Assembly: GCA_021732025.1 (NCBI GenBank)
Contig: JAKFVU010000082.1
Coordinates: 1-64,000 of the forward strand
Direction: 5' to 3'
DNA length: 64,000 nucleotides
Source: Candidatus Obscuribacterales bacterium
Lineage (GTDB): Bacteria; Cyanobacteriota; Vampirovibrionia; Obscuribacterales; Obscuribacteraceae
Shown here one piece after another: positions 51,866-61,303 of the stretch. The notes under the pieces were generated by a model. That model saw nothing but the letters and a program-made list of their open reading frames with translations, had not been told where the DNA came from and did not search any database. Both the position numbers and the translations under genes were made by a program. Every line of letters begins with the position of its first letter. Positions within the stretch are counted from its first letter, which is position 1.

Positions 51866-52831
51866 CTACATCCAAGAAATAAGTGAAACTATTGAATATG
51901 ACGCAGCGACAAGCAGGCCCGACATAGCATCTAGACGTTTTTGATTGCTCTGGTTTGGGTTGGTCATAAATTTGTGAAAGACAACCAAAGCAAAGCAATC
52001 GATAGCGCTAAAAATCAAAGCAGCAAAACTATGTGAGTGAGGCAGGGCCAAGGTTAAGCAGGCTTGGGCAGCGATCATTGAGGCTGTTAGTGCTAGCACC
52101 GCAGGTTTAAGGCCGAGAGCGCGAGAGTAACTTTCGAGGCCTTCTCGCTCACATTCTGGTGCTTTTATTTTTCGGCCAAATTCAATTACCATGCCGTTGA
52201 AGAAGCTTCCAGTTAAGAAAAATAGCAACAGTAATGCTGGCCCTTTGTTGCTGCCGACGAAATCTACAGCCGTAATAAATAAATCGCTAAAGACCAAAAT
52301 AAACATATGACTGAGCATGTAGCTGATGGGGTGCTGGCGCAGCCAACTGCCAACGAAAAACTCTTTTGACATCAAGGCAAAATAGAACCAGATGGCAAAT
52401 AGATAAGGCCAGAGACCGGGCTTAATAGCCGTTGTAAGTGCCAATTGCAAAAGACCCAGCAGGCAGGCAGACGAACCTAGCTCTCGCAGACTGACTAGAC
52501 CGCGGGGCACAGGCCGCTCTGGTGCATAGCGGCAATCATCGACATGGTCTTTAAACTCGTCTGCCACCCGAAGTTGGTAAAACAAGATAAATGTAGTTAC
52601 AGCAGCCACTGCGTACTGCGCCAGGCTGAACTGAGCGTGGCCTGAACGCAGTGCACTTGATAAGCTCAGGCCACTGAGGGCAAAGAGAGATGTGATGAGA
52701 CCATATTGAGCAATAGGAAAGCGTTCATTTGTATAAAGGTAGAGCCTGCTAAACAGACTCTTTTCTTTCACAGCAAGCTGGTCTTGCTGACTCGAGTGAC
52801 TCTTTTGATTAGTATCTGGGGGGCAGTACAT
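51866..52831 (-). CDS. UbiA-family prenyltransferase, operon-leading
   Basis: A 321-residue membrane protein with about eight helices. The first Asp motif is RVADEFKDHVDD with PERPVPRG downstream. The second region reads EFGRKIKAPECEREGLESYS, the RKIKAP form of a UbiA subfamily different from the quinone enzyme at 42863. It should transfer an isoprenoid or related hydrophobic group. It begins the six-gene operon and is followed after three bases by the dikinase gene. Confidence 0.84.
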   Translation of the reverse strand: MYCPPDTNQKSHSSQQDQLAVKEKSLFSRLYLYTNERFPIAQYGLITSLFALSGLSLSSALRSGHAQFSLAQYAVAAVTTFILFYQLRVADEFKDHVDDCRYAPERPVPRGLVSLRELGSSACLLGLLQLALTTAIKPGLWPYLFAIWFYFALMSKEFFVGSWLRQHPISYMLSHMFILVFSDLFITAVDFVGSNKGPALLLLFFLTGSFFNGMVIEFGRKIKAPECEREGLESYSRALGLKPAVLALTASMIAAQACLTLALPHSHSFAALIFSAIDCFALVVFHKFMTNPNQSNQKRLDAMSGLLVAASYSIVSLISWM

Positions 52832-52906
52832 CGCTGGCTTTATCCTTGTAACAGCACTTGATGTACTGATACTAGGGCAGGCACTGGTTTGCCAGCTGTA
52901 GAGCGA

Positions 52907-52924
52907 AACAGTTCAAGTACTGTT
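52907..52924. promoter_or_regulatory. palindrome upstream of the six-gene operon
   Basis: AACAGT-TCAAGT-ACTGTT is a perfect 6-6-6 inverted repeat 76 bases upstream of the operon's first start codon. Its position fits an operator. There is no T-run, so it is not a terminator of the gene at 52995. Confidence 0.45.
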
Positions 52925-52994
52925 CTGGCCCAAGGCTAATTTGGGAACAAAAAAAGTGGTCTATTGTTTTAGGTTGGTCTCATTTGATTCGGAA

Positions 52995-53468
52995 TCAAAG
53001 GCCTAAATCGCTCAGGCTCGGGTGGTCGTCAGGGCGCCGCCCCAAGGGCCAGTGATACTTGCGCTCGCTTTCAAGAATAGGCAAGTCATTGATCGAGGCA
53101 TGGCGCTCGGCCATCCGACCATCAGCATTAAAGTGCCAATTCTCGTTACCGTAAGAGCGAAACCAATTGCCACTATCGTCGTGCCATTCATAAGCAAAAC
53201 GCACAGCTATGTTTGCCCCTGTAAAGGCCCATAGCTCTTTAATCAGTCGATAGTCTATTTCTTTGTCAAACTTGCGAGTGAGAAATTGAATAATGGCATC
53301 ATGGCCGTTAATAAATTCGGCGCGGTTTCGCCAGCGGCTAGCAATTGAGTACGCTTTAACAATACGATGCGGATCGCGGCTATTCCAGCCGTCTTCTGCT
53401 AAACGAACTTTGAGAATGGCACTGGCCTGGTCAAAAGGTGGGGCTGGCTGCAAAATCTCTTCTGTCAT
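52995..53468 (-). CDS. NTF2-like protein (DUF1348)
   Basis: A 157-residue cytoplasmic protein from ATG 53468 (GGAG just upstream; a TTG at 53486 would add six residues). The sequence [20 protein letters not shown] and [20 protein letters not shown] are hallmarks of DUF1348 in the SnoaL/NTF2 superfamily. The biochemical role of the family is not established. A TTTGATTC/GAATCAAA palindrome (52983-52999) overlaps its stop codon. Confidence 0.88.
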   Translation of the reverse strand: MTEEILQPAPPFDQASAILKVRLAEDGWNSRDPHRIVKAYSIASRWRNRAEFINGHDAIIQFLTRKFDKEIDYRLIKELWAFTGANIAVRFAYEWHDDSGNWFRSYGNENWHFNADGRMAERHASINDLPILESERKYHWPLGRRPDDHPSLSDLGL

Positions 53469-53699
53469 AAACTCCGCTGTTTTCAATGCAGTAGCTGGCG
53501 ACTTATTGGCTTAAGTTCGCAGCAAGGTTCTGAAGACTCGCTCACGTGGGGTAAAAACTATACTCACACAAGACGGGCGCCATGTCTCTGGGGAATTTAC
53601 GCAGAACTTTCTATAGACTTTTCTACGTGATTTCCCCATTGCCGCATCATACATAATAGAGAAAAATAAGCCGATACCAAAGACTAGGAAACTGCAGAT

Positions 53700-55418
53700 A
53701 TGACGACCCCGGCAAAATCAGGAAGCGATAGTGGTGCTGGTGACAAGGCCATCCAACCCCACCGTGTAGGTCATGCTAGTGCGCTTGGATTACAAGCCTC
53801 GCATTTGCTCAGTAGTCCAGAATCGTCTGTCGCCGCAGCACCAGCTGCCGGCGCTGATACAGGCGGCAAACTTGAGGTCACACCCGTTGCTCCGGCACCT
53901 GCGGCCGTCAAGCAACTAGATTTTCTCAAAGCTCCGAGCGAACTAGCTTCCCGTGGGCTGATAACCGACAACTCTAAGATCACTCCTACCGAGCGCCTTG
54001 ATGCCAGCCCAGCAATTGATAAAAGCGTCCCAAAAATCAATGTTGAGCTGCAAGATCTCGACAAGCCACCAAAAGCACAGCCACACTTCGTTGTAAAAGC
54101 CGATGGCCGCATCGAAATGAACGGCGATCCTGAAAAACTCAACTCTAAAGAAATCAAAGTACAAATTGAGCGCGCTCCCGGTCAGATTAATCCCACTGAC
54201 GCACAGAGCCTTGCTGCAGACGAATTAGTGAAGTATCTTTCCGAGCGCATTAAGGCGACAAATCCTCTGGCCGTTGATGGCGTGCCGATCAATGACCAAG
54301 ACAACATTATCTCGGCTGAGTTAGAAGCGAGTCAAAACCTCAAGCCAGCTAAAGACTTGCCTGACCTGACGCCCGAAACTAAACAAGCCATTGAAGAAAC
54401 TAATCGCTTTAAAGGAAGCAACGGCGTCGACATGCCTATGGCTGCCACCGACCGTATGGGGTCGTTTGGTACTCGTGATGTTCCTCGTCAGCTCAATGAA
54501 ACTGACAAAGAAATGGGCGTAAAAGAAGCTGTAGCAGGTCTATGGAAGCCAGACCGCGATAATGCCTATGAGACTGTCCGTCGCGTTCCGGACGGGCACT
54601 ACCGTGTTGGACGCTATGGTTTCTCCGGCAATCAACTCAGTGCTTTCCTTGAAGGTTTAGGCGATCCACCAGACCCTGCTTTAATTGAAAAACTAATAAA
54701 GGAAGGCAAGCTACCTAAAGGCTTTGCTGAGAAACTGAAAAATCCAGAATTTTTGGCCAAGCTCAAAGGCATGGCTCAGAAAATGAAAGAAGGCGGAGAG
54801 CCTACTAAAGATGAGATGAAAACTCTCTTGCCGAAAGACGCTCAAGAGGGCGTGGCATCTATATTGATGGATCAAATGAAAACCAAGGTTGGTGATAAGC
54901 CTGGTGATATCGCTGCCGCCATGCTTAGTGGCAAGGCACCAAACGATGTAACGGCCTCAGATCTGACTAGCGATGAAGGTAAAGCACTTTCAAATGCTGG
55001 CCAAAAACTCTTTGATATTGCTACAAACCGCCAGAGCACTGAGCAACAAGTAGCTGGCAAAATTCCTGAAGGCGACAAAGCCGACAAGATTACTGAAGCG
55101 CTGCAACTTGCTGGTGTGCCTGTAACTGAAGCTAACTTGCGCGCGGTCAATTTGATCGTGCAAAAAGAAAGCGCCTGGAATCCTAATGCAGTAAACAATT
55201 GGGATTCTAATGCCGCAAAAGGTACACCATCTAAGGGTTTGATGCAGACTATCGGACCAACTTTCAATGCTTACGCAATTCCCGGCCACAAGAATATTCT
55301 CGACCCAGTCGACAATATGGTGGCAGGTATTCGTTATGCAGTTGATCGTTATGGTTCACTGCAAAATGTCCCTGGTGTTAAAGCTGTTGCCCGAGGCGCT
55401 GCTTACCGAGGATATTAA
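53700..55418 (+). CDS. SLT-domain lytic transglycosylase, no signal peptide
   Basis: A 572-residue protein. The first 300 residues are polar, Pro/Lys/Asp-rich and probably disordered, and residues about 320-450 are helical. The C-terminal 90 residues form a lysozyme-like SLT domain with catalytic Glu490 in KESAWNP, then GLMQTIGPTF and a Tyr-rich end. No signal peptide is visible, so export would need another route or the enzyme acts after lysis. The next gene starts close behind and may be co-transcribed. Confidence 0.85.
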   Translation: MTTPAKSGSDSGAGDKAIQPHRVGHASALGLQASHLLSSPESSVAAAPAAGADTGGKLEVTPVAPAPAAVKQLDFLKAPSELASRGLITDNSKITPTERLDASPAIDKSVPKINVELQDLDKPPKAQPHFVVKADGRIEMNGDPEKLNSKEIKVQIERAPGQINPTDAQSLAADELVKYLSERIKATNPLAVDGVPINDQDNIISAELEASQNLKPAKDLPDLTPETKQAIEETNRFKGSNGVDMPMAATDRMGSFGTRDVPRQLNETDKEMGVKEAVAGLWKPDRDNAYETVRRVPDGHYRVGRYGFSGNQLSAFLEGLGDPPDPALIEKLIKEGKLPKGFAEKLKNPEFLAKLKGMAQKMKEGGEPTKDEMKTLLPKDAQEGVASILMDQMKTKVGDKPGDIAAAMLSGKAPNDVTASDLTSDEGKALSNAGQKLFDIATNRQSTEQQVAGKIPEGDKADKITEALQLAGVPVTEANLRAVNLIVQKESAWNPNAVNNWDSNAAKGTPSKGLMQTIGPTFNAYAIPGHKNILDPVDNMVAGIRYAVDRYGSLQNVPGVKAVARGAAYRGY

Positions 55419-55475
55419 CGCTGGTTGCGTAATTACCATAGTGACAGAGCACTTGGAAAGCGGTACAACCTACAT

Positions 55476-56186
55476 ATGCCTCAAGAACGCGACACTAACA
55501 AAGACCATTCTGATAAAGCAGAGAAGAGCGACGGTTCGATCTCATCGGCGGTATCAAATCTGTTTGAGGATGCTTACGAGAATCCTGGCAAGACAGCTTT
55601 GGTTGTTGGTGGCGCCGCTGCAGCAATTGGTATTGCTTACGCTGCCCGCGGGCAGATTGGTCGGTTTCTTCCTAATCAAAGGGAAGGAATACTATTAATT
55701 GAAGATAGCCCTTACATGGGCAAGGCCTTTAGACAAGTCTTACAGGAACAGGGCGAGAGTGTTACCTGGTTCACTAAGATCAAACGATTGCAGCCTTTCA
55801 CTGGTATCACCAATGAAGGCGCCGAAGTCGTAGTTCAGCCTAATAAATTTAAAATGGCTTTCGTTGACGGTGAGCTAGTTGGTAGCAACCCTCAAGGTGA
55901 GCACGTTGTTGACGCCTTGAAAGCTGGCCATCTTAAGAGCTTTGGCATAAGCACGATTCCCTCTATCAATGAATCTATGATTAGACATGGAGCTGTCGCT
56001 GCAGCACAGAAGCCTGCTGCACTTACTGCACTAGTAGATCATTCTCTTGATCTCAGCAAAATTATCCGGGCGCCAGGTCAGGTGCAGGTCGAAATGAATA
56101 GCTTAACTTCACGCATGCTGACACCAGAGATGACACCAGCTCGAAAAAAAGCTGATGCCATCGTGATGAAGTTTTTGACTGAATAA
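55476..56186 (+). CDS. membrane-anchored receiver-like protein
   Basis: A 236-residue protein from ATG 55476 (TTG 55425 would add 17 residues). A charged N-terminus is followed by one small-residue membrane helix (40-57) and then a receiver-like domain: GILLIEDSPYMGKAFRQVLQ (Asp77), an inserted loop, and FVDGEL with Asp131 at the phosphoacceptor position. The insert between the second and third strands is longer than normal, and the Thr/Lys switch residues are not clear. A membrane-tethered receiver with no output domain is unusual. It follows the SLT gene. Confidence 0.72.
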   Translation: MPQERDTNKDHSDKAEKSDGSISSAVSNLFEDAYENPGKTALVVGGAAAAIGIAYAARGQIGRFLPNQREGILLIEDSPYMGKAFRQVLQEQGESVTWFTKIKRLQPFTGITNEGAEVVVQPNKFKMAFVDGELVGSNPQGEHVVDALKAGHLKSFGISTIPSINESMIRHGAVAAAQKPAALTALVDHSLDLSKIIRAPGQVQVEMNSLTSRMLTPEMTPARKKADAIVMKFLTE

Positions 56187-56205
56187 GTATTTGGATTATT
56201 TGGCT

Positions 56206-58056
56206 TTATAGCCTAGCCAAACTTAGAGTCAGCATTTGTTTGATCAAAACTAGTTCTTCTGGCATGCGCTCTTTTAGCTTGGCGAAGAACTCACCATGCG
56301 AATCAAGCTCTTGTTGCCATAAGGCAGTATCTATCGTCATCAACTCTTCAAACTGCTCTTTGGTCATAGAGTCAAGCCCGGTCCAGTCGATGTCTTTGTA
56401 GCGTGGCATCCAGCCAAGAACTGTCTGAGCAGATCCTGCGGTGCCTTGAACACGGCCAGCTATCCACTTAAGAACGCGCATGTTCTCGCCGAATCCTGGC
56501 CAGATCATTTTGCCTTCACTATCGGTGCGGAACCAGTTAACACAGAAAATCCGTGGTGGATTTTCCACTCTATGCCCGATTTGTAGCCAGTGATCGAAAT
56601 AATCACCCATGTGATAGCCGCAGAAAGGCAACATCGCCATCGGATCACGACGCACTTCGCCCACTACTCCAGCGGCAGCTGCAGTAGTTTCTGAACCTAG
56701 AGTGGCAGCCATGTAAACGCCAAAGCTCCAGTTGAAAGCTTGCACTACGAGTGGTATCACCGAAGCCCGTCTGCCACCAAAGACAAACGAACTAATTGGC
56801 ACGCCTTCAGGATTGTCCCATTGGTCGTCGAGTGAAGGACACTGCTGAGCAGAAACAGTAAAGCGGCTATTTGGATGAGCTGCCTTACGGCCGCAGTCTG
56901 GTGTCCAGGGTCTACCTTGCCAATCAATTAATTCGGCCGGTGCTGTGTCGGTCAGACCTTCCCACCAAACGTCACCCTCTGGTGTTAGAGCGACGTTAGT
57001 GAAAATGCAATTCTTGCTCAAGGTAGCAATCGCATTGGCATTAGTCTTGGCCGATGTTCCTGGAGCCACACCAAAATATCCAGCTTCAGGGTTGATTGCG
57101 TAGAGTTTGCCATCTTTGCCCGGTCTGATCCAAGCAATGTCATCACCAATTGTGGTTACTTCCCAACCATTGAAATTCTTTGGTGGAATGAGCATGGCGA
57201 AATTGGTTTTGCCACAAGCACTCGGGAAGGCCGCTGCCACGTAGGTTTTTTCACCTTGAGGAGTTTTCACTCCCATAATCAGCATGTGTTCAGCTAACCA
57301 ACCGTCAGTCTTGCCAATATTAGAAGCGATGCGTAAAGCTAAGCACTTCTTGCCTAGCAAGGCGTTGCCACCATAACCTGAACCATAAGACCAAATTTCT
57401 TTTGTCTCTGGGAAGTGGCAGATATATTTGTGCTCTGGATCACAGGGCCATGCCACATCTTTTTCACCAGGAGAAAGTGGATGACCGACGCTATGGAAGC
57501 AAGGAATGAATGAACCGAATTCACCTAGAACATCGATGACTGCCTTGCCCATGCGAGTCATAATGCGCATGTTGACAGCTACGTAAGGTGAATCGGTAAT
57601 CTCAACGCCAATTTGCGACAGCGGTGAGCCAAGTGGGCCCATGCTGAAGGGAATGACGTACATAGTGCGGCCGCGCATTGAGCCTTTGAAAAAGTCTTTG
57701 AGAATGATTCTGGCGGTCTCTGGCTCCATCCAGTTGTTGTTAGGGCCGCAGTCTTCTTTGACAGTTGTGCAAACAAAGGTACGGTCTTCGACGCGGGCCA
57801 CATCAGACGGCTCAGAGCGGGCGAGATAACTGCCTGGGCGCAACTTGGAATCGAGTTTGATAAAAGTGCCGGATTCAACCATCTCTTCGCATAGACGGTC
57901 GTATTCTTCTTGGCTACCGTCGCACCAATAGATTCGATCTGGTTGGCAGAGCGCAGCCGCTTCGGTGACCCAATCGAGAAGTGCTTGGTTAATAACCGTA
58001 TAGCCCATTTCAACCGTCGGCACGGTTTTGGCCAAAGTCGATTCCTTAGTCGGCAT
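56206..58056 (-). CDS. pckG: phosphoenolpyruvate carboxykinase (GTP)
   Basis: A 616-residue GTP-type PEPCK, full length. The P-loop [12 protein letters not shown] (278-289, with the hyperreactive Cys281), metal-binding GDDIAWI and the guanine-binding FxFGGRR region are present. It interconverts oxaloacetate and PEP with GTP, the first step of gluconeogenesis from organic acids or acyl carbon. A GGAG precedes the ATG. It stands alone between the receiver-like gene and a small membrane protein. Confidence 0.97.
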   Translation of the reverse strand: MPTKESTLAKTVPTVEMGYTVINQALLDWVTEAAALCQPDRIYWCDGSQEEYDRLCEEMVESGTFIKLDSKLRPGSYLARSEPSDVARVEDRTFVCTTVKEDCGPNNNWMEPETARIILKDFFKGSMRGRTMYVIPFSMGPLGSPLSQIGVEITDSPYVAVNMRIMTRMGKAVIDVLGEFGSFIPCFHSVGHPLSPGEKDVAWPCDPEHKYICHFPETKEIWSYGSGYGGNALLGKKCLALRIASNIGKTDGWLAEHMLIMGVKTPQGEKTYVAAAFPSACGKTNFAMLIPPKNFNGWEVTTIGDDIAWIRPGKDGKLYAINPEAGYFGVAPGTSAKTNANAIATLSKNCIFTNVALTPEGDVWWEGLTDTAPAELIDWQGRPWTPDCGRKAAHPNSRFTVSAQQCPSLDDQWDNPEGVPISSFVFGGRRASVIPLVVQAFNWSFGVYMAATLGSETTAAAAGVVGEVRRDPMAMLPFCGYHMGDYFDHWLQIGHRVENPPRIFCVNWFRTDSEGKMIWPGFGENMRVLKWIAGRVQGTAGSAQTVLGWMPRYKDIDWTGLDSMTKEQFEELMTIDTALWQQELDSHGEFFAKLKERMPEELVLIKQMLTLSLARL

Positions 58057-58174
58057 CTCTTATATCTCCAAGGTTAATGCCTTGGAATGTTACAACATGT
58101 GAGGATATCTTCTCTGAGTTTTATTGATCATTCATTATTGAAGTAGCCATTGAAAACGGGGTTAATCGATACCT

Positions 58175-58393
58175 ATGTACTACTTCCTCATGTTCTTTTC
58201 TAAAAAGGTAACCCTTCGCAACTACGAGCTGAGCATCTTCAAGTATGCCGTCAGCTTACTTTCGATGGTTTTGGGCGCATATTTCGCCTGCTACCTGCGA
58301 CCTTTTCTTGTGCCAATGCTCATAGTGGGATTAGCCTTAGCTGTCTGGGCCACGATTGCTTGGTGGAAAGGCATGGATCAAGAGCAGTTTTGA
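58175..58393 (+). CDS. small membrane protein (72 aa)
   Basis: A 72-residue protein with two hydrophobic helices (about 24-42 and 45-64) separated by a short YLRPF turn, and a short acidic tail. No family is recognised. The ribosome-binding site is weak. Continuous hydrophobic patterning supports translation. It diverges from pckG and converges on a glycosyltransferase gene. Confidence 0.55.
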   Translation: MYYFLMFFSKKVTLRNYELSIFKYAVSLLSMVLGAYFACYLRPFLVPMLIVGLALAVWATIAWWKGMDQEQF

Positions 58394-58410
58394 GAGAAAG
58401 CCAAAAGTTA

Positions 58411-59679
58411 CTATTTCGCTCTCATAGATCTAGTAATTTTCCATGAGCGGCTGTTTTTAATGCGCTCAATCATTTTCTTCAAGTATTCGATGTACAGTTT
58501 TTGTTGCTGCACAATGTCGCCTGACTTATCAAAATCGATTGTGGTTATGTCGAGCTCTTCGCTCAGTGAAAGAACTCGGCTAACCTCTCTTAAATAGCGA
58601 GTGTTGCGCCATGATGGGCTTTCCACTAGCAATCTTACTTCTGATTCTAGCGACTTAATTAGAAACTGATTTTTCGAAATTATTCGCGATTTCTCCAAAC
58701 TAACTTTTGGTTCTCCCACCAGGTCGGCTACTTGTATAAGAGCCTGGAAAGCCAGTTCGCGAAAATCAATTAAAGACTGAAGCGGAACAAGTGACGAATC
58801 TAAGTTAGCGTCTTTTAGGTCTTGCCCCGATCTAAGAACAGCCGGATTAAGTGTGCCGTAATCTACTAAAGACTGCAGATAGCTAGCGTATGCACCGATC
58901 GATTGCTTGAGAAAAACATGCTCTGTCTGGCCAAAACTCTCAATAATCGGGGCAAACTTTTTGGCAACTCTAATGAGGTCGACACCACCCAAGAGACCTT
59001 TGGCATTGGCCAAGGTTGCCGCATTTTCGTGGCGTCTAAAATTACAGAGAATTTCTGAGATATGATAATAATTACCGTCAAGCAACAGCCTAAGCCAGTA
59101 TTCGAGATCGCCAATATGGTGCAGGGTCTCGTCAAAGCCACTGCCAATACTCTCGCGGCGAAACATTACTGTGCTCGGCTCACCAATGTAGTTGACCAGC
59201 GGAAATAAACATTTTCGTACAACGAGCTTGCCGTCTACAACTTGATCACCGGGAAAAGCATCGGCTGACGAGAGTAGATCATCGGCACGCAAAAGCTGCC
59301 CGGCTGCGTCTATCGATCGGCGGTGACAACTAACTAAACTAACTTCTGGCTTGGTTGAGAGTACCTCTACACTTTTCTCAAGTAGAGAGGGGTGAAGCAA
59401 ATCATCTTGGGCAAAAGGTTTGATGTATTCGCCTTGGGCTTTGTGTAAGCACAGATTATAGTTGGCAAAAAGACCGACGTTGCTTTCGTTAACAGCTCTA
59501 ACGATACGCTTATCTTGTTTGGCCCAGTCTTCAATTATTTGGCCAGACTGATCAGAAGAATTATCGTCGATTATTATCAGTTCGAAGTCTTCAAAAGTCT
59601 GACTGAGAGCACTCTCTATGGCATCCTCTAGGTAGGAAGCGCCGTTGTATACCGGTAAGCAAATTGATACTCTAGGCAT
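58411..59679 (-). CDS. family 2 glycosyltransferase
   Basis: A 422-residue GT-A enzyme. The N-terminal VSICLPVYNGASYLEDAIES and IIIDDNSSDQS bind the nucleotide sugar, and DxD-type QDD lies in FAQDDLLHP. After the catalytic half comes a helical region ending in RIKNSRSWKITRSMRAK, a tail typical of surface-polysaccharide glycosyltransferases. It probably adds sugars to lipopolysaccharide or another envelope glycan. It diverges from the GT8-like gene at 59786. Confidence 0.9.
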   Translation of the reverse strand: MPRVSICLPVYNGASYLEDAIESALSQTFEDFELIIIDDNSSDQSGQIIEDWAKQDKRIVRAVNESNVGLFANYNLCLHKAQGEYIKPFAQDDLLHPSLLEKSVEVLSTKPEVSLVSCHRRSIDAAGQLLRADDLLSSADAFPGDQVVDGKLVVRKCLFPLVNYIGEPSTVMFRRESIGSGFDETLHHIGDLEYWLRLLLDGNYYHISEILCNFRRHENAATLANAKGLLGGVDLIRVAKKFAPIIESFGQTEHVFLKQSIGAYASYLQSLVDYGTLNPAVLRSGQDLKDANLDSSLVPLQSLIDFRELAFQALIQVADLVGEPKVSLEKSRIISKNQFLIKSLESEVRLLVESPSWRNTRYLREVSRVLSLSEELDITTIDFDKSGDIVQQQKLYIEYLKKMIERIKNSRSWKITRSMRAK

Positions 59680-59785
59680 GGCTAAACTAATGCCTCTATA
59701 GCTGATAGACTGCCAAGTTGTGAAGCCATGCCTTGTCTCATTACGTTTACTATTAAGGGCAGTTTAGCATCCTCGACCATTGAAT

Positions 59786-61303
59786 ATGGTTGACCATGAG
59801 AGCAAGAAAATTGTGAAGAATTTCATTGACTTCTTTCATCAGAGAAATCTCGCTGACAGCTTTCCTTGGCTGGTGCTGGGCAAAGGCCCTACTTTCTCGC
59901 AACACAAAAACTATGATTTAACTCAGTACAGAACATTATCGCTTAATCATGCGCTTCGAGAGCTTGCCGTTGATGTGTCGCACATAATTGATATAGAGGT
60001 AGTGGCAGACCTTGATTGGTTGCTTGACAGAAATGCCAAATATGTTGTCTTGCCTTGGTTTCCTCACTGTCAATTTAAGGCTGGCACTAAAAGTCTTGAT
60101 CAATATCTCGCTGATTTTCCGGTGTTGGCAAAGCTGGCCAGTGAAGAGCGTCTACTCTGGTACGACTTAGATACTGGTGGAACTAGACATGGCCAGCACC
60201 AACCAGTAGTGGTCTCAAACTTTAGCTCAGAGGCCGCAGTTGCACTTCTAGCTCAAGCTGGTGCAAAAGAAGTTTTCACCCTGGGTGTTGATGGTGGAAC
60301 GACTTACGACAAGGCATTTGGCGACCTGCAGGCTACGACTAAGTTCGCCAACGGTCAGCTAAGTTTTGATTCGCAGTTTAGTCAATTCGCTTCGATCATT
60401 CGACAGCACGACATTAAACTGGCACCCTTGGGTGTGGAATGTCCGATTGCAATTTTCGTTGGTGCTAGCGCCAGCGAGTGGCTTCCAGCCAAGGTGCTTG
60501 AATACTCGATTGCTAGACATAGCAGCATCACAACGAAGTGCCATTTTCTTTATCAAGCTAATATCGAGATTCCCCGGCCAAAACGCCCTGAATGCCAGGC
60601 GAGAACTCCTTTTAGTTTTCAGCGTTTTCTCATTCCTCAACTCAAAGAGTTTTCGGGAAAAGCAATCTATCTTGATAGTGACATGCTTGTCACCGATGAT
60701 ATTAGTCAACTTTGGCAACTAGATTTTGGCCCAAGCACTTTGCTCTGTACCAAGGCTGACAACGACTATCAGAGACAGTCGCAATTTGCAGTAATGCTAT
60801 TGCACTGCGAGAAACTAGGATGGCGCATTCACGACTTAATCAAGTTACTCGACGATGGCAGCATGAGTTACTCCGATCTGCTGCACGACATGAAAGCGGC
60901 TCCAGGTTATCGGGCTGAAATTCCAGTTAATTGGAATAGTCTTGATCTCTATGAGCCAGGTATTACTTCTTTAGTTCATTTCACCGACATGACTCAGCAG
61001 CCATGGCTAAGCAACCACAGTCCTGAGGAAGCGATTTGGTTGTCCTACTTGAAGCAGGCAATAAACGATGACTTCATTACCCTCAAACAAGTACAAGAGC
61101 AAGTAAATTGCGGTCATATTAGGCCATCACTATCAAAGCAACTTATGGCTTCATCAGAAGGTGTGGCAATGACATTGCCTGAGCGAATGGCAATTGATCT
61201 AGATTTTGTACCGCCTCATAAGTTGATTAATAGCACAGGCTCAATCAGTCAGCTCACTGGCAGGCTATTGAATATGTTTAAAAGCCATAAGAATAAGCCT
61301 TAG
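59786..61303 (+). CDS. two-domain protein with GT8-like glycosyltransferase
   Basis: A 505-residue protein from ATG 59786 (TTG 59780 also in frame). The N-terminal 220 residues contain LGKGPTFS and FTLGVDGG, resembling the DUF115/MptE-like domain found in surface glycan genes. The C-terminal half is a GT8-type transferase with YLDSD (DxD at about 297-299) and a later HFTDM...PWL region. It may hold a sugar-handling and a transferase activity in one chain. It converges on the oxygenase-like gene with four bases overlapping. Confidence 0.78.
   Translation: MVDHESKKIVKNFIDFFHQRNLADSFPWLVLGKGPTFSQHKNYDLTQYRTLSLNHALRELAVDVSHIIDIEVVADLDWLLDRNAKYVVLPWFPHCQFKAGTKSLDQYLADFPVLAKLASEERLLWYDLDTGGTRHGQHQPVVVSNFSSEAAVALLAQAGAKEVFTLGVDGGTTYDKAFGDLQATTKFANGQLSFDSQFSQFASIIRQHDIKLAPLGVECPIAIFVGASASEWLPAKVLEYSIARHSSITTKCHFLYQANIEIPRPKRPECQARTPFSFQRFLIPQLKEFSGKAIYLDSDMLVTDDISQLWQLDFGPSTLLCTKADNDYQRQSQFAVMLLHCEKLGWRIHDLIKLLDDGSMSYSDLLHDMKAAPGYRAEIPVNWNSLDLYEPGITSLVHFTDMTQQPWLSNHSPEEAIWLSYLKQAINDDFITLKQVQEQVNCGHIRPSLSKQLMASSEGVAMTLPERMAIDLDFVPPHKLINSTGSISQLTGRLLNMFKSHKNKP

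Noticed and set aside
52983-52999. TTTGATTC/GAATCAAA palindrome as a terminator
   Set aside because: The stem is AT-rich with almost no loop and no T-run follows on either strand.
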